Shown here one piece after another: positions 8,176 through 16,687 of a stretch of DNA of 51,571 nt. Source of the stretch: Neobacillus jeddahensis (GTDB lineage Bacteria; Bacillota; Bacilli; Bacillales; Cytobacillaceae); contig NZ_CCAS010000031.1 in NCBI RefSeq assembly GCF_000612625.1, positions 1 to 51,571 on the forward strand. Reading direction: 5' to 3'. The translations under genes and the position numbers were made by a program. The notes under the pieces were generated by a model that saw nothing but the letters and a program-made list of their open reading frames with translations, did not search any database and was not told the DNA's origin. The number at the start of each line of letters is the position of its first letter. Position 1 is the stretch's first letter.

Positions 8176-8802
8176 TTAATCTGTCATATAGGTGTTAACT
8201 AATTCGTAACATCTTTCCTTTGTTGAGTTGTATAAAGAGATATAATTTGCAACGTTTTCAAAAGTTCCCCCGTCATACTTTAGTCTTTCTTCATTAGCCA
8301 TATCTTCTTTCTTTTTTATCCATTTAATTTGTTCATTTTTTAAATCCTTCATTGCCCCTGGAGATAACTCCTTTTGTAGTAAAGCATAAATCTCATTTAA
8401 TATTTTGTCATACGTTTCGTAAGAAATTCCATAGTAGTTTTTCATAGCGTTTGTTACACCTTTATCTGAATCCTTCTTTTCCGGCATAGCATCAAGTTCT
8501 TTTTGGATGTTGTCTAATCTTTCTATAAACTCGTTCCTTCTTCCCTCTATTTTTGATGTTTTTTCTTCCTGAATCGTTTCATTTATTTTATTTGATGTAG
8601 AAACACTATTATCGGATTTCACTGTACTGTCAGTAGATGAATCAGTAGATTCAGTGGAATCGTCCTTACTTTCTGAAATGTTATCAGGTTCCGACTGACT
8701 TTTGGTTGATGTAGTATTATCAGATGTATTGCTACAAGCAGACATTCCAACCAATAAAATAACTAAAAGGGTTGTCGTAATAAAACTTTTGCTTTTTTTC
8801 AT
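8176..8802 (-). CDS. Lysozyme inhibitor LprI-like lipoprotein
   Basis: The 208-residue protein has a lipoprotein signal peptide: KKSK, a hydrophobic core and GMSAC with the lipid-modified cysteine at 23. A Ser/Thr/Asp/Glu-rich linker covers roughly 24-80. The C-terminal part (about 85-205) has the LprI/DUF1311 style, with a Y..YD..LN..Y..L motif and KLKNEQ-like helix (DLKNEQIKWIKKKE). Family members elsewhere bind lysozyme or have envelope roles; in Bacillus the function is unproven. GGAGTTGGAGAA precedes the ATG. It would be attached to the outer face of the membrane. Confidence 0.75.
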   Translation of the reverse strand: MKKSKSFITTTLLVILLVGMSACSNTSDNTTSTKSQSEPDNISESKDDSTESTDSSTDSTVKSDNSVSTSNKINETIQEEKTSKIEGRRNEFIERLDNIQKELDAMPEKKDSDKGVTNAMKNYYGISYETYDKILNEIYALLQKELSPGAMKDLKNEQIKWIKKKEDMANEERLKYDGGTFENVANYISLYNSTKERCYELVNTYMTD

Positions 8803-8899
8803 TTCTCCAACTCCAATCTCCTTTTTTATGTTCCATACAAATTATTTTAGCATAACCAAAAATATCCTTTTAAATTTTTGTGTTAATCCCTCCCAGGCT

Positions 8900-10201
8900 T
8901 TACTTTTCCAAATGAACAAACCGCCCATATTGTTTGTTAAACCCAAGCTCAACAGTTCCAGTCGGCCCATTCCGATGCTTTGCAAGTATAATCTCCATTC
9001 TGTCTTTCTGTGGAGAATCATTCGTATAGTAATCATCCCGATAAAGAAAGGCGATCAAATCAGCATCCTGTTCAAGTTGACCGCTTTCCCTTAAGTCAGA
9101 AAGTATCGGTCGTTTGTCCTGGCGGCTTTCAACTCCACGGCTCAGCTGGGAAAGGGCAATGACGACTACGTTCAGTTCTCTCGCCATCGTTTTTAAGGCT
9201 CTACTTATTTCACTAATCTCTGCCTGCCGGTTATGTTTGTATTTTGGATCACCTGCGATCAGCTGCAGATAATCAATCACCACTAGGATTCTTTTTTCAC
9301 GATCGTACTCACTGCGAATCTTGCGGAGCTTTGACCAGATATAGGGGACATCCATCCCTGCCCGGTCAAACATATGGAGATTGACCTTTGATAACGTTGC
9401 GATACTGTCCGTAAAATGCTGCCAATCTTCCTCTTGAAACTCCTTTTTTGGGTTCTTCATTTTGAGACTATCGATGCATCCTGTAAAACCAGCCATGCGT
9501 TTTAGCAGCTGTTTTTTTCCCATTTCCAAAGAAAATACGACACTTACATCTTGAAATGCCGCATGCAGGGCCAGATTCAAGGCGAATGCTGTTTTCCCCA
9601 TACTGGGGCGGGCACCAATGATCACTAAATCGGATTCTTGGAACCCGCCCGTAAGCCGGTCTAAATGGGCAAAACCGGACGGAATGCCGACGATCTCGCC
9701 CAGATCTTTTTCACAGTCCGTAAATAAATCCACTAACGACGGTGTAATATCCCCATTATCTTCATCAGCTTCATCCTCTTCGACAGCCATTAATTCGTGG
9801 ATCCCCTCGTGTAACGTCTTACTGATATCTTCTGCTTGTGCCTGCTCAATTATTTTTCCGGCAATTTGAATGGCCTTTCGTTTCTGGGCATATTCCCTGA
9901 CCAGTTTCTCATAAAAATGAAAGTTGGCGGTCGTCGGTACACTGTCAGCTAATCGGGTAATATAACTGACCCCGCCCACCATTTTAACGTTCGGAATCCC
10001 TAGTTCCTCCACAACCGTGATGATATCAATCGGCTTGCCTTCTTCATCCAAACTGCGGATCGCTGTATATATTAGTTTAAGTTTCCAGGAATACAGCTGT
10101 TCCGGACGAAGACTGCACGCTTTCACCAATTCCCCTTCTAAAAAGAACGCCCCTACCACAGCCTCTTCTGCTTCTTGATTAAATGGCTCAAGCCCTTGCA
10201 T
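8900..10201 (-). CDS. dnaB: Phage-type DnaB replicative helicase
   Basis: The 433-residue protein has the DnaB layout: an N-terminal helical domain (about 1-105), a linker, and a RecA-type C-terminal domain with Walker A GARPSMGKT (196-204) and Walker B VVIDYLQL (307-314). The start at 10201 is set by AGGGGGGCGAAGG directly before ATG; an upstream TTG lies inside that ribosome site. It overlaps the preceding gene by 14 nt. Homohexameric DnaB unwinds DNA at the fork. The two upstream genes are phage-type initiation and loading proteins, so this is a phage-derived helicase rather than the housekeeping copy, which lies in a different context in Bacillus. Confidence 0.9.
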   Translation of the reverse strand: MQGLEPFNQEAEEAVVGAFFLEGELVKACSLRPEQLYSWKLKLIYTAIRSLDEEGKPIDIITVVEELGIPNVKMVGGVSYITRLADSVPTTANFHFYEKLVREYAQKRKAIQIAGKIIEQAQAEDISKTLHEGIHELMAVEEDEADEDNGDITPSLVDLFTDCEKDLGEIVGIPSGFAHLDRLTGGFQESDLVIIGARPSMGKTAFALNLALHAAFQDVSVVFSLEMGKKQLLKRMAGFTGCIDSLKMKNPKKEFQEEDWQHFTDSIATLSKVNLHMFDRAGMDVPYIWSKLRKIRSEYDREKRILVVIDYLQLIAGDPKYKHNRQAEISEISRALKTMARELNVVVIALSQLSRGVESRQDKRPILSDLRESGQLEQDADLIAFLYRDDYYTNDSPQKDRMEIILAKHRNGPTGTVELGFNKQYGRFVHLEK

Positions 10202-10535
10202 CCTTCGCCCCCCTTTCAATCCCCAAGATGGCTCTCATTTTTGCCAGCTCTCTTTGAACAACGATTTCGCTTGCCGGTTTCAGCATCGAAGTCAATTTCA
10301 TCGTTTCTTCCGCATTTGGAATCGTCTTTGGATTCGTAGACTTTAAGAGCAAATCAGACACTTTAGGCGGAAAGGCCGCCCCCTCTACAAAGGCCAACAG
10401 GTTTCCATGGATCTCGTCAAAAGTGTGACCCTTTAATACTTCATGCCACAGGTTCACTTTTTCCTGGTTCACAACAAACTGATCATAAAAAACAGCAATT
10501 CTCTTTAATAATTCAAACGTCTCACGCTTCATCAT
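10188..10535 (-). CDS. G39P-like helicase loader/inhibitor
   Basis: The 115-residue helical protein begins MMKRETFELLKRIAVFYDQF and contains FPPKVSDLL, the pattern of the SPP1 gp39 (G39P) family. This family binds DnaB-type helicase and the initiator and delivers helicase to the phage origin. It lies between the initiator and the helicase gene, overlapping each by 14 nt, which is the gene order of SPP1 38-39-40. GAGGAGG is 12 nt before the first ATG; the second ATG is equally possible. The C-terminal tail is basic, as in G39P, where the flexible tail contacts the helicase. Confidence 0.75.
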   Translation of the reverse strand: MMKRETFELLKRIAVFYDQFVVNQEKVNLWHEVLKGHTFDEIHGNLLAFVEGAAFPPKVSDLLLKSTNPKTIPNAEETMKLTSMLKPASEIVVQRELAKMRAILGIERGAKDARA

Positions 10536-11265
10536 CTAGATCAAAATCCTCCTCGTTCAAGGATTTCTCGCAGGACTTTTGGTTGAGATACGATTCAAAT
10601 TTACTGCCAAATAACGTGGCCGGCCTTAAGTATTTGCACATTCTCGGGTCATACATCCATTCTATAGTCTTCAAATCTATGACCTTTTTAAAATCCTCAA
10701 CTGTAAAGCCTTCTCGTATTCTTGCTCTGATCATTTCCTGCGTTTTATATGTACTGGGTTTGTAGTCTGCTTTTGTTTTTTCATTAAGGTAGTGGATGAT
10801 CTCGACGACAGGAGTTTCTTTCTCTGAAGTAATCTCTGAAGTACTCTCTGGTATTGCTTGGTTCAGGTTTGTGTCCTCGATTATGCAGGCTGACGTACTA
10901 GATAATTCAGTTTGAGCAAACGACGGCTCAGATTCTGTTGGCTCTAATGCTTCTAGCCGTTCATAATCGATCGTATACCACTTGGTCTTATCGATTTTCA
11001 GTTGATTAAAATTACCTGACCGTAAGTAGCCTTGGTCCTCAAGTGAGCGAATCGCCCGTTTGATGGTACTCTCCGACCAAAATGGAAGCTGCTTCTGCCA
11101 ATCCTTATAGGTATTGTAGATCCATTTTCGTCCCTCGATGACATGAGTACTGGATGTAATCCAATAGTGGATTTGCTGTAGCACCACCGCTTCGTTTATG
11201 CCGAGCCGCACTGCCAATGAAGGAATAATCATCACTGGCGCCTCATTAATTAATAATTTACTCAT
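10522..11265 (-). CDS. Phage replication initiator with winged-helix and conserved phage C-terminal domain
   Basis: The product is 247 residues from the ATG at 11265 (AAAGGG 10 nt upstream; a GTG two codons earlier is too close). Residues about 1-85 form a winged helix typical of phage replication proteins, including LRLGINEAVVLQQIHYW and STIKRAIRSLEDQGYL. After a Ser/Glu-rich linker, residues about 155-235 match the conserved phage C-terminal domain: IIHYLNEKT, IRARIREGFT, DFKKVIDLK, YLRPATLFG and FESYLNQ. It should bind the phage origin and recruit the loader and helicase encoded downstream. The three genes form one overlapping operon, with no integrase or structural genes nearby. Confidence 0.85.
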   Translation of the reverse strand: MSKLLINEAPVMIIPSLAVRLGINEAVVLQQIHYWITSSTHVIEGRKWIYNTYKDWQKQLPFWSESTIKRAIRSLEDQGYLRSGNFNQLKIDKTKWYTIDYERLEALEPTESEPSFAQTELSSTSACIIEDTNLNQAIPESTSEITSEKETPVVEIIHYLNEKTKADYKPSTYKTQEMIRARIREGFTVEDFKKVIDLKTIEWMYDPRMCKYLRPATLFGSKFESYLNQKSCEKSLNEEDFDLDDEA

Positions 11266-11413
11266 CTTCACTCAACCCTTTCTTTACGGCCGAATCTGCA
11301 TGAACCATCTGGAGCTTCCTGTTCATCAAGTTGATTCATCCATCGGACCTTTGTCATGCACTTTCTATATATAAAGGACGAGCGAAAAAGGACAGGTGCT
11401 TTTTACTATTTTT

Positions 11414-11455
11414 TCGACAAAATAGAAAAGACCTTATCCGATGATGGATAGGGTC
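11414..11455 (-). terminator. Intrinsic terminator upstream of the phage replication operon
   Basis: GACCTTATCC pairs with GGATAGGGTC (one G-U) around GATGAT; on the minus strand a T-rich tract (TTTTCTATTTTG) follows. It would stop minus-strand transcripts arriving from the right. Confidence 0.55.
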
Positions 11456-11773
11456 CATTTTCACTTAGGTGATCAGTGGGAAACTCCAACTGAGGAATTT
11501 GTTCGATTTATGCTAAATCAAATCTACGATGGGGTTAAAACGAAGAATACCATTGAAAAATTTGAACCAATTTTAATTTCGCCCTATCATGGTGAAATTA
11601 GAGGAGCACAATTACCTCATGCCGCCATAAATTTTCTGCGGTAACCTATACAAACCACCCAAAGTGAATTGACTGATCTTATTACCTTTGTCAGTTCCCT
11701 ACTGAGAAGAGAATTATTTATTCCCCTTCTGTATAGACCAGCACTTGATTCTGTACTTCTAACTAAAAATTGA
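11441..11773 (+). pseudogene. Interrupted hypothetical gene (in-frame TAA)
   Basis: A frame starting near 11441 runs to TAA at 11642-11644 and continues in the same frame for a further 42 codons to TGA at 11771. Both halves have coding-like composition (HFHLGDQWETPTEEFVRFML before, FVSSLLRRELFIPLLYRPAL after). A single CAA to TAA change would join them into about 110 residues. The apparent start lies in a terminator hairpin, so the N-terminus is probably missing. A partial family 1 repeat starts 1 nt after the stop. I do not recognise the family. Confidence 0.4.
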
Positions 11774-11774
11774 A

Positions 11775-11791
11775 CCACGAGAACCGTCCCC
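11775..11791 (-). repeat. Family 1 repeat, partial copy (one arm)
   Basis: CCACGAGAACCGTCCCC matches the right arm of the full elements at 45480, 47611 and 49541. It begins directly after the stop of the interrupted gene. Confidence 0.6.
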
Positions 11792-11946
11792 TATGTTACC
11801 ACTAGGAACGCCACCAAGCGAAACCGCGGTAGCCATTCTGTGTCTACTTTCTTGACATAGTATCAATCTTATTACCCATGATCATTAGGAGATTTCGTGT
11901 TAATGTGATACACTCTATTTACCATTTGATTTACTGTTCACATGTT

Positions 11947-11980
11947 CCCCACTCACGCGCGAGTGGGGTTCCTTGTTTTT
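11947..11980 (+). terminator. Intrinsic terminator, plus strand
   Basis: CCCCACTC/GAGTGGGG with loop ACGCGC, followed by TTCCTTGTTTTTT. No intact + strand gene precedes it; it may be a relic of the interrupted gene. Confidence 0.65.
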
Positions 11981-11990
11981 TAAGATAAAT

Positions 11991-12022
11991 AAAAAAACAG
12001 ACTCAAAAGAGAGCCTGTTTTT
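11991..12022 (-). terminator. Terminator of the cold-shock gene
   Basis: On the minus strand AAAAACAGGCTC pairs with GAGTCTGTTTTT and a T-run follows, 14 nt after the cold-shock stop codon. Confidence 0.75.
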
Positions 12023-12035
12023 ATCCTAATGGTTA

Positions 12036-12236
12036 TTAAGCTTTTTGAACGTTAGTAGCTTGAGGTCCACGTTGACCTTGCTCTACTTCAAAAGTAACTG
12101 CTTGACCTTCGTCTAATGATTTGAAACCTTCACTTTGGATTGCTGAGAAGTGAACGAATACATCGTCTCCAGCTTCGCGTTCGATGAATCCAAAACCTTT
12201 TTCTGCGTTAAACCATTTTACTTTACCTTGTTCCAT
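12036..12236 (-). CDS. csp: Cold-shock protein (CspA/B family)
   Basis: The 66-residue protein is a complete cold-shock domain. It has RNP1 KGFGFIE (about 13-19) and RNP2 VFVHFSAI (about 26-33), preceded by [11 protein letters not shown]. It binds single-stranded RNA/DNA and melts RNA structure at low temperature. The start is the ATG at 12236 with GGAGG 9 nt upstream; a longer upstream reading is not needed. The mRNA has a roughly 120-nt leader, with a TGTGTGC/GCACACA hairpin just before the ribosome site, as is common for cold-regulated csp genes. It is a single-gene unit with its own promoter and terminator. Confidence 0.95.
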   Translation of the reverse strand: MEQGKVKWFNAEKGFGFIEREAGDDVFVHFSAIQSEGFKSLDEGQAVTFEVEQGQRGPQATNVQKA

Positions 12237-12251
12237 GTGTGTTTCCTCCTG

Positions 12252-12271
12252 CTGTGTGCTTTTGCACACAA
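12252..12271 (-). promoter_or_regulatory. Leader hairpin of the cold-shock gene
   Basis: TGTGTGC-TTTT-GCACACA (read on either strand) lies immediately upstream of the SD sequence and could control access to it. Confidence 0.5.
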
Positions 12272-12359
12272 TATGTTACTATCCTTGCTACTAGTGATCA
12301 TTAAGACGAAAAGTTCTACTAATACTATCCTTTACACCGAACAAAAATAATTCTTCCTT

Positions 12360-12388
12360 AGAATACCATTTTTCGAAAGGGTTTGCAA
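12360..12388 (-). promoter_or_regulatory. Probable promoter of the cold-shock gene
   Basis: Minus strand TTGCAA, 17-nt spacer, TATTCT. It gives a 5' leader of roughly 115-120 nt. Confidence 0.5.
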
Positions 12389-12647
12389 GTGTACCATTAC
12401 ATCTGCCGAAAATGTTGCGTACAGTAGAAGAAATATAGAAACCGTTCAATATCAGCTTTTGATAATTCCAATTTAATCTACAAAAAAACTCTCATACCGC
12501 CGAAGTATTATTTACTTACGTTACATAATTGACTATATTAGGTCGATAAATGCTCAATTATCTATGGTTTAATTAATGGTAATACAGTGCTAGTCCGGAT
12601 TGCATTTGTATGATCAATTTCATTGACATCCTGAAACCTAAAAGCAA

Positions 12648-12676
12648 TTGTGTGTTTCCGCCATTTTTGTTATGAT
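12648..12676 (+). promoter_or_regulatory. Promoter of the leader-peptide/MFS transcript
   Basis: TTGTGT (12648-12653), 17-nt spacer, TATGAT (12671-12676). Transcription would begin near 12683, just before the leader peptide ribosome site. Confidence 0.55.
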
Positions 12677-12710
12677 TACATTAATTATTTATGAAATGGA
12701 GGTTTTCCTT

Positions 12711-12755
12711 TTGACAGCATCAATGAGATTAAGATTCCCTATTTTCATTCGTTAA
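12711..12755 (+). CDS. Macrolide-type regulatory leader peptide
   Basis: A 14-codon frame (MTASMRLRFPIFIR) starts at TTG 12711 with a strong GGAGG 8 nt upstream. It closely resembles the ErmD leader peptide, which as known from the literature begins MTHSMRLRFP and stalls ribosomes at its MRLR segment when a macrolide is bound. Here it lies 220 nt before an MFS pump gene, with an intrinsic terminator between them. The likely mechanism is that antibiotic-stalled ribosomes change the leader fold and allow transcription into the pump gene. The MRLR match and terminator are seen directly; the inducer is inferred. Confidence 0.8.
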   Translation: MTASMRLRFPIFIR

Positions 12756-12843
12756 TTAAATACGTTTGAAGGCTCTGCCTATGTTCAGAGCAACGGGATT
12801 GGTCTGTCTATTTTTAAGGAAACCTATATTTAACGGTTATTTT

Positions 12844-12878
12844 AAAAAGAGGGGATAAGTCTTCCCTCTTTTTTGTTG
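12844..12878 (+). terminator. Attenuator between leader peptide and MFS gene
   Basis: AAAAAGAGGG pairs with CCCTCTTTTTT, followed by more T. It lies after the leader peptide and before the pump gene, so uninduced transcripts should end here. A GCTCTG/CAGAGC hairpin (about 12770-12794) lies between leader and terminator. Confidence 0.75.
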
Positions 12879-12974
12879 TCTTTAAAAATAATTTGAATAG
12901 AGCGGGACGATGTTTATGTATGTAGGTGAAGCATCTTATTTGAAAAAATTTGAGTAGAAATGAGTTGTTAATCA

Positions 12975-14219
12975 ATGAACGCAACAAATAACACTCTCAA
13001 GGAGAATTGGTTAAAAAATATCATTCTCTTTTTAAGCAGCCAGACGATTTCTCTTTTTGGATCGTCTTTGGTTCAATATGCCATTATGTGGCATATCACT
13101 TTAAAGACTGAATCTGGATTGATGATGACGTTGTACATTATTTGCGGTTTTATTCCAACTTTTATTTTGTCACCAGTTGCTGGGGTTTGGGCAGATCGCT
13201 ATAACCGAAAAATACTGATTATGTTATCAGACGGACTCATTGCAATGGCTACACTCATTCTTGCCATTCTCTTCTTAATGGGATTTGATTCCATTTGGCT
13301 ACTTTTTGTAATGGCAGCGATTCGTGCCTTTGGAACAGGAATACAAACGCCGGCAGTGGGCGCCATTTTACCACAGATTGTTCCAAAGGATAAGCTGACG
13401 AAGGTAAACGGAGCAAATGGCAGTATTCAAGCTGTTATCATGTTCGTATCTCCAATGGTTAGTGCCGCCCTATTAGGAATGGCTTCAATTGAAATCATAT
13501 TCTTTATTGATGTCATTACTGCAGCAATTGCGATTGTCACACTGCTTGCCTTTTTAAACATCTCTGTACATGAGAAGGCAGCGAAAAAACAAACAACGAG
13601 CTATTTGAGTGACTTTAAACAGGGTTTACAATATGTGAATAATCATGCTTTTTTGAAGAAATTCTTCCTATTCTTTGCCGTCTTCTTTGTACTGATGGCA
13701 CCTGCAGCATTTCTGACACCGCTCCAGGTTACACGCACCTTTGGCGATGATGTTTGGCGACTAACTGCAATCGAGATTGCCTTTTCCATTGGCATGATGG
13801 CAGGTGGTGGTATGATCGCATCTTGGGGAGGATTTCAAAATAAAATAAAAACGATGACGTTTGCAAGCCTAGTTATGGGAGCCTGTACATTGGCACTAGG
13901 TATCATTCCAGTTTTTTGGATTTATTTAGTTTTCATGGCTCTATTTGGGGTTGCCATGCCAATATTTAATACACCGACGACCGTTTTATTACAGGAGAAA
14001 ATAGAAGAAGATTATTTAGGAAGAGTGTTTGGCGTAATGGGGATGATTTCAACCTCGATGATGCCGCTTGGAATGCTTATATTCGGTCCAATCGCCGATA
14101 TCATCAAAATTGAATGGCTCCTAATAGGAACTGGTGTATTCATCATCATCCTAGCCGTTTTCTTAGGCCGAAACAAAGGACTAGTCGAAGCGGGAGAACC
14201 AGCATTGAAAGAATCATAA
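12975..14219 (+). CDS. MFS efflux transporter, probably drug (macrolide-type) exporter
   Basis: The 414-residue protein has about 12 membrane helices. It shows the MFS loop 2-3 motif GVWADRYNRK (about 72-81) and the Mef/YfmO-like N-terminus with SLFGSSLVQYAIMW. It fits the Mef-like drug exporter class, H+-driven with about 400-420 residues. The ATG at 12975 lacks a clear ribosome site (only GAG 13 nt away), which is unusual beside its neighbours and may be part of the control. The upstream macrolide-type leader peptide and attenuator point to inducible antibiotic export. A terminator follows at 14289. Substrate identity is inferred. Confidence 0.8.
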   Translation: MNATNNTLKENWLKNIILFLSSQTISLFGSSLVQYAIMWHITLKTESGLMMTLYIICGFIPTFILSPVAGVWADRYNRKILIMLSDGLIAMATLILAILFLMGFDSIWLLFVMAAIRAFGTGIQTPAVGAILPQIVPKDKLTKVNGANGSIQAVIMFVSPMVSAALLGMASIEIIFFIDVITAAIAIVTLLAFLNISVHEKAAKKQTTSYLSDFKQGLQYVNNHAFLKKFFLFFAVFFVLMAPAAFLTPLQVTRTFGDDVWRLTAIEIAFSIGMMAGGGMIASWGGFQNKIKTMTFASLVMGACTLALGIIPVFWIYLVFMALFGVAMPIFNTPTTVLLQEKIEEDYLGRVFGVMGMISTSMMPLGMLIFGPIADIIKIEWLLIGTGVFIIILAVFLGRNKGLVEAGEPALKES

Positions 14220-14288
14220 CTTATCCATTCATTTAAGGATGTCCCATTTTAACATGTGTCACATCAAGATAATGGACGAAATGAAAAA

Positions 14289-14325
14289 AAGCTTCTCTCC
14301 CCCATGAGAGAAGCTTATTTTCATT
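14289..14325 (+). terminator. Terminator of the MFS gene
   Basis: AAGCTTCTCTC/GAGAGAAGCTT with loop CCCCAT, followed by ATTTTC and preceded by an A-run. Confidence 0.75.
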
Positions 14326-14330
14326 ATTAA

Positions 14331-14374
14331 ACTTGTTTCCACTATTTCTGGTATGGTTCACCGTAAAGGAAAAA
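14331..14374. repeat. Dispersed imperfect-hairpin repeat, family 2, copy C
   Basis: Core CTATTTCTGGTATGGTTCACCGTAAA matches the other family 2 copies; the flanks are degraded. Confidence 0.5.
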
Positions 14375-14516
14375 TATTGACTTTCTTTGTAATGAGGAAT
14401 GCATTTATTTTGTCCAGACTTTCAACTTAACAACAAAAATACCACCGATTTTAATAAAAATTTATTGTTAATCGATAAATAACATGTTAATATCAAATAA
14501 ACAGGGAGGGAAAACC

Positions 14517-15764
14517 GTGGACACAAACAATTTGATTACTGAAAATATTGCTAACCCACAGGTGCTGGAGAGAATGTTTAGAAATGACCCCAAAGCTTTT
14601 AAAAAATCATTCTTACACGCCTGGGAACAAAATCCTGATTCACAGGTTCTTGCCGTTTGGTATGAAAGATTGCATTTCAAGGAGACGGCGCATGCAGAAA
14701 AAGCCTCCTTGCTTCAGAAAGGCTTCATATTCATGGGCATATTAGCCATTTTAGCCGGGATAACCACCAGGATCATTTTCCATTATGTCGAACAGCAAGC
14801 AATAGCCCCAATTAATCTTGCTTTTGGGATTCTTCCCTTTATTGCAGCCTATTTCGTATTTAATAATGCTCCCAAAAAGAATGTTCTTTATATCCTTGCA
14901 TCCTTGTTCCTAATCTCCGGTTTATATCTTAATATGCTGCCATTAAATAATAAAGACAGTATTTTTCTTGCTTATTTACACCTTCCCATCTTCTTATGGG
15001 GATTGCTTGGGCTTGCATTTACAGGAAATGAATATGCAAAAGGCAGCACAAGATTAGCCTATCTTAAATTTAATTTAGAATTTTGCATACTCTACGCCAG
15101 CATGGCCATTAGTGGAATGCTGTTAGCAGCATTCACCATGCAATTATTTAGCTTTGTCGACTTGGATATAGAAGATTTCTATTTTAGAAATGTCGTGTTA
15201 TTTGGTGCTGCAGGTCTTGCAATTGTGGCTGCCTACCTAGTATCAAAGAATCTTAAACTTGCTAAGAATATTACACCGTATATAGCTAAAATTTTTAGTC
15301 CTCTTGTCTTAGCTACATTATTGGTCTATCTTATAACAGTTATTTGGATTGGAAAAAATCCATTCATGGATCGTAATTTTCTGATAGTATTCAACGGAAT
15401 ACTCCTTGGTGTATTGATCGTTACCATATTTTCCATTACCGAAAGCGGTTCAGATGAGAAAAGGAACATTTCTGATTATATAAATTTTTCCCTAATTGTT
15501 CTTGCTCTTATCATTGACAGTGTGGCTTTGTCAGCCATAGTATTCCGGCTTTCTTCTTACGGGATTACACCCAACAGACTTGCTGTTTTAGGCGTAAATA
15601 TACTTATCTGGGGAAATCTGATTTGGATTATGCTCTCCTATATGCGATTTCTACAAAACAAAACCGGACCTTCAACCATCCAAGATGCGGTTACTAAGTA
15701 TTTGCCGGTCTACGGACTTTGGGCAGCTTTCGTTGCATTTACTTTTCCATTAATTTTTAATTAG
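14517..15764 (+). CDS. DUF4153-like polytopic membrane protein
   Basis: The product is 415 residues from the GTG at 14517, chosen because GGGAGGG lies 6 nt upstream. About 70 N-terminal residues are soluble (ENIANPQVLERMFRNDPKAF), and about 10-11 membrane helices follow. The segment RLSSYGITPNRLAVLGVNI near the C-terminus resembles the conserved R-L-x-x-Y-G-(I/L)-T-x-N-R motif of DUF4153 proteins. The function is unknown. It stands alone with a strong terminator downstream. Confidence 0.65.
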   Translation: MDTNNLITENIANPQVLERMFRNDPKAFKKSFLHAWEQNPDSQVLAVWYERLHFKETAHAEKASLLQKGFIFMGILAILAGITTRIIFHYVEQQAIAPINLAFGILPFIAAYFVFNNAPKKNVLYILASLFLISGLYLNMLPLNNKDSIFLAYLHLPIFLWGLLGLAFTGNEYAKGSTRLAYLKFNLEFCILYASMAISGMLLAAFTMQLFSFVDLDIEDFYFRNVVLFGAAGLAIVAAYLVSKNLKLAKNITPYIAKIFSPLVLATLLVYLITVIWIGKNPFMDRNFLIVFNGILLGVLIVTIFSITESGSDEKRNISDYINFSLIVLALIIDSVALSAIVFRLSSYGITPNRLAVLGVNILIWGNLIWIMLSYMRFLQNKTGPSTIQDAVTKYLPVYGLWAAFVAFTFPLIFN

Positions 15765-15802
15765 AACGGCTCCCTTAATACAGCGATGTTGTTCTTCCTT
15801 AT

Positions 15803-15860
15803 AAAGGCCAAAAATATACAAGTTTTTATTCCTAACTTGTACATTTTTGGCTTTTTATTT
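15803..15860 (+). terminator. Terminator of the DUF4153-like gene
   Basis: A long stem (arms 15803-15823 and 15833-15856, core GCCAAAAAT/ATTTTTGGC and ACAAGTT/AACTTGT) followed by TTTTTATTTATT. Confidence 0.75.
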
Positions 15861-15865
15861 ATTCT

Positions 15866-15920
15866 AAAAAGACCTCATTTACTTATGGTACCGTTGACTT
15901 TTTTAGATACATTTAACTCC
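15866..15920. repeat. Dispersed imperfect-hairpin repeat, family 2, copy D
   Basis: AAAAAGACCTCATTTACTTATGGTACCGTT, then a degenerate right half ending TTTAGATACATTTAAC. Confidence 0.5.
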
Positions 15921-15984
15921 CCAAAAGCACTACAATACAGCTGTTTTTAGGGAGTTGGTTTATTTAGATTAGTTTACAATACAA

Positions 15985-16687
15985 TTATTTCGCAATGGGT
16001 TGGGTAATTTCAGGTCCCTTTTTCTCTTTATGTTTGTTGTACAAGTACGAAAATAATTTAATATATTGGCCGACAAGCAATGCGTTTAAGACTGTACCTT
16101 CTCGAATAAACATAATTTTACCGGCTAAAATCAATCCGAAAATGATTGCTAAGGCAAGCAGTGTCAAGTCAAAACACGTTTTAACGTTACCCCATTTAAA
16201 TCCGGTCCGTAGCTTAATAAATAGAATTAACTAAATAATCGATAGGCATTAGAACAACTTCAGATTGAAGCATAAGAAATACACCAAAAGCCAAAAATGC
16301 ATCCCCGACAACAAGTGTTAAAAGTTTAGCCCAATACACCGGAAGATCTAAGTAGGCAAATGTAAGCGATAAATTGAAATCTAGACAAACTGCGAAAACT
16401 GCGGAAACAACCAGCCCTAAAACATGGTATAATTTAAAGCCCTTTCTGTACACTAAAATTGCCAGCCCTAAACAGATACACTCTAAAATAAAATTCGCTC
16501 TTCCTTGGGTTAACCAATCAGTATGCACGACGAAAACCCTTTGGAAAGCACTTTGTGGTGAAATTCCGATCCCAGCTGTAATGGCAAAACTAACACCAAG
16601 TGACACCATATAAATACCAATAATATAAATAATCCACCGTTTTACTAAACTACCTCTTTCTACCTTTAAAACGCTTTCACTTTGCAT
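15985..16687 (-). pseudogene. Frameshifted YczE/YitT-like membrane protein
   Basis: The 5' part (16687 to 16214) encodes 157 residues with four membrane helices and a YczE/YitT-like pattern (SLGVSFAITAGIGISPQSAF). It stops after MPIDYLVNSIY. In the next frame, coding resumes at once as KLRTGFKWGNVKTCFDLTLL and runs to TAA at 15985, giving the missing final helices. A one-base shift near 16205-16215 therefore breaks one gene of about 230 residues. GGGAGGG precedes the ATG at 16687. It lies downstream of the broken adenine deaminase gene on the same strand. It could be a true pseudogene or a sequencing error. Confidence 0.75.

Noticed and set aside
10522..11265. Considered as chromosomal DnaD
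   Set aside because: The C-terminal domain follows the conserved phage pattern (YLRPATLFG, YLNQ) and the neighbours are a G39P-like loader and DnaB, which fits a phage cassette better.
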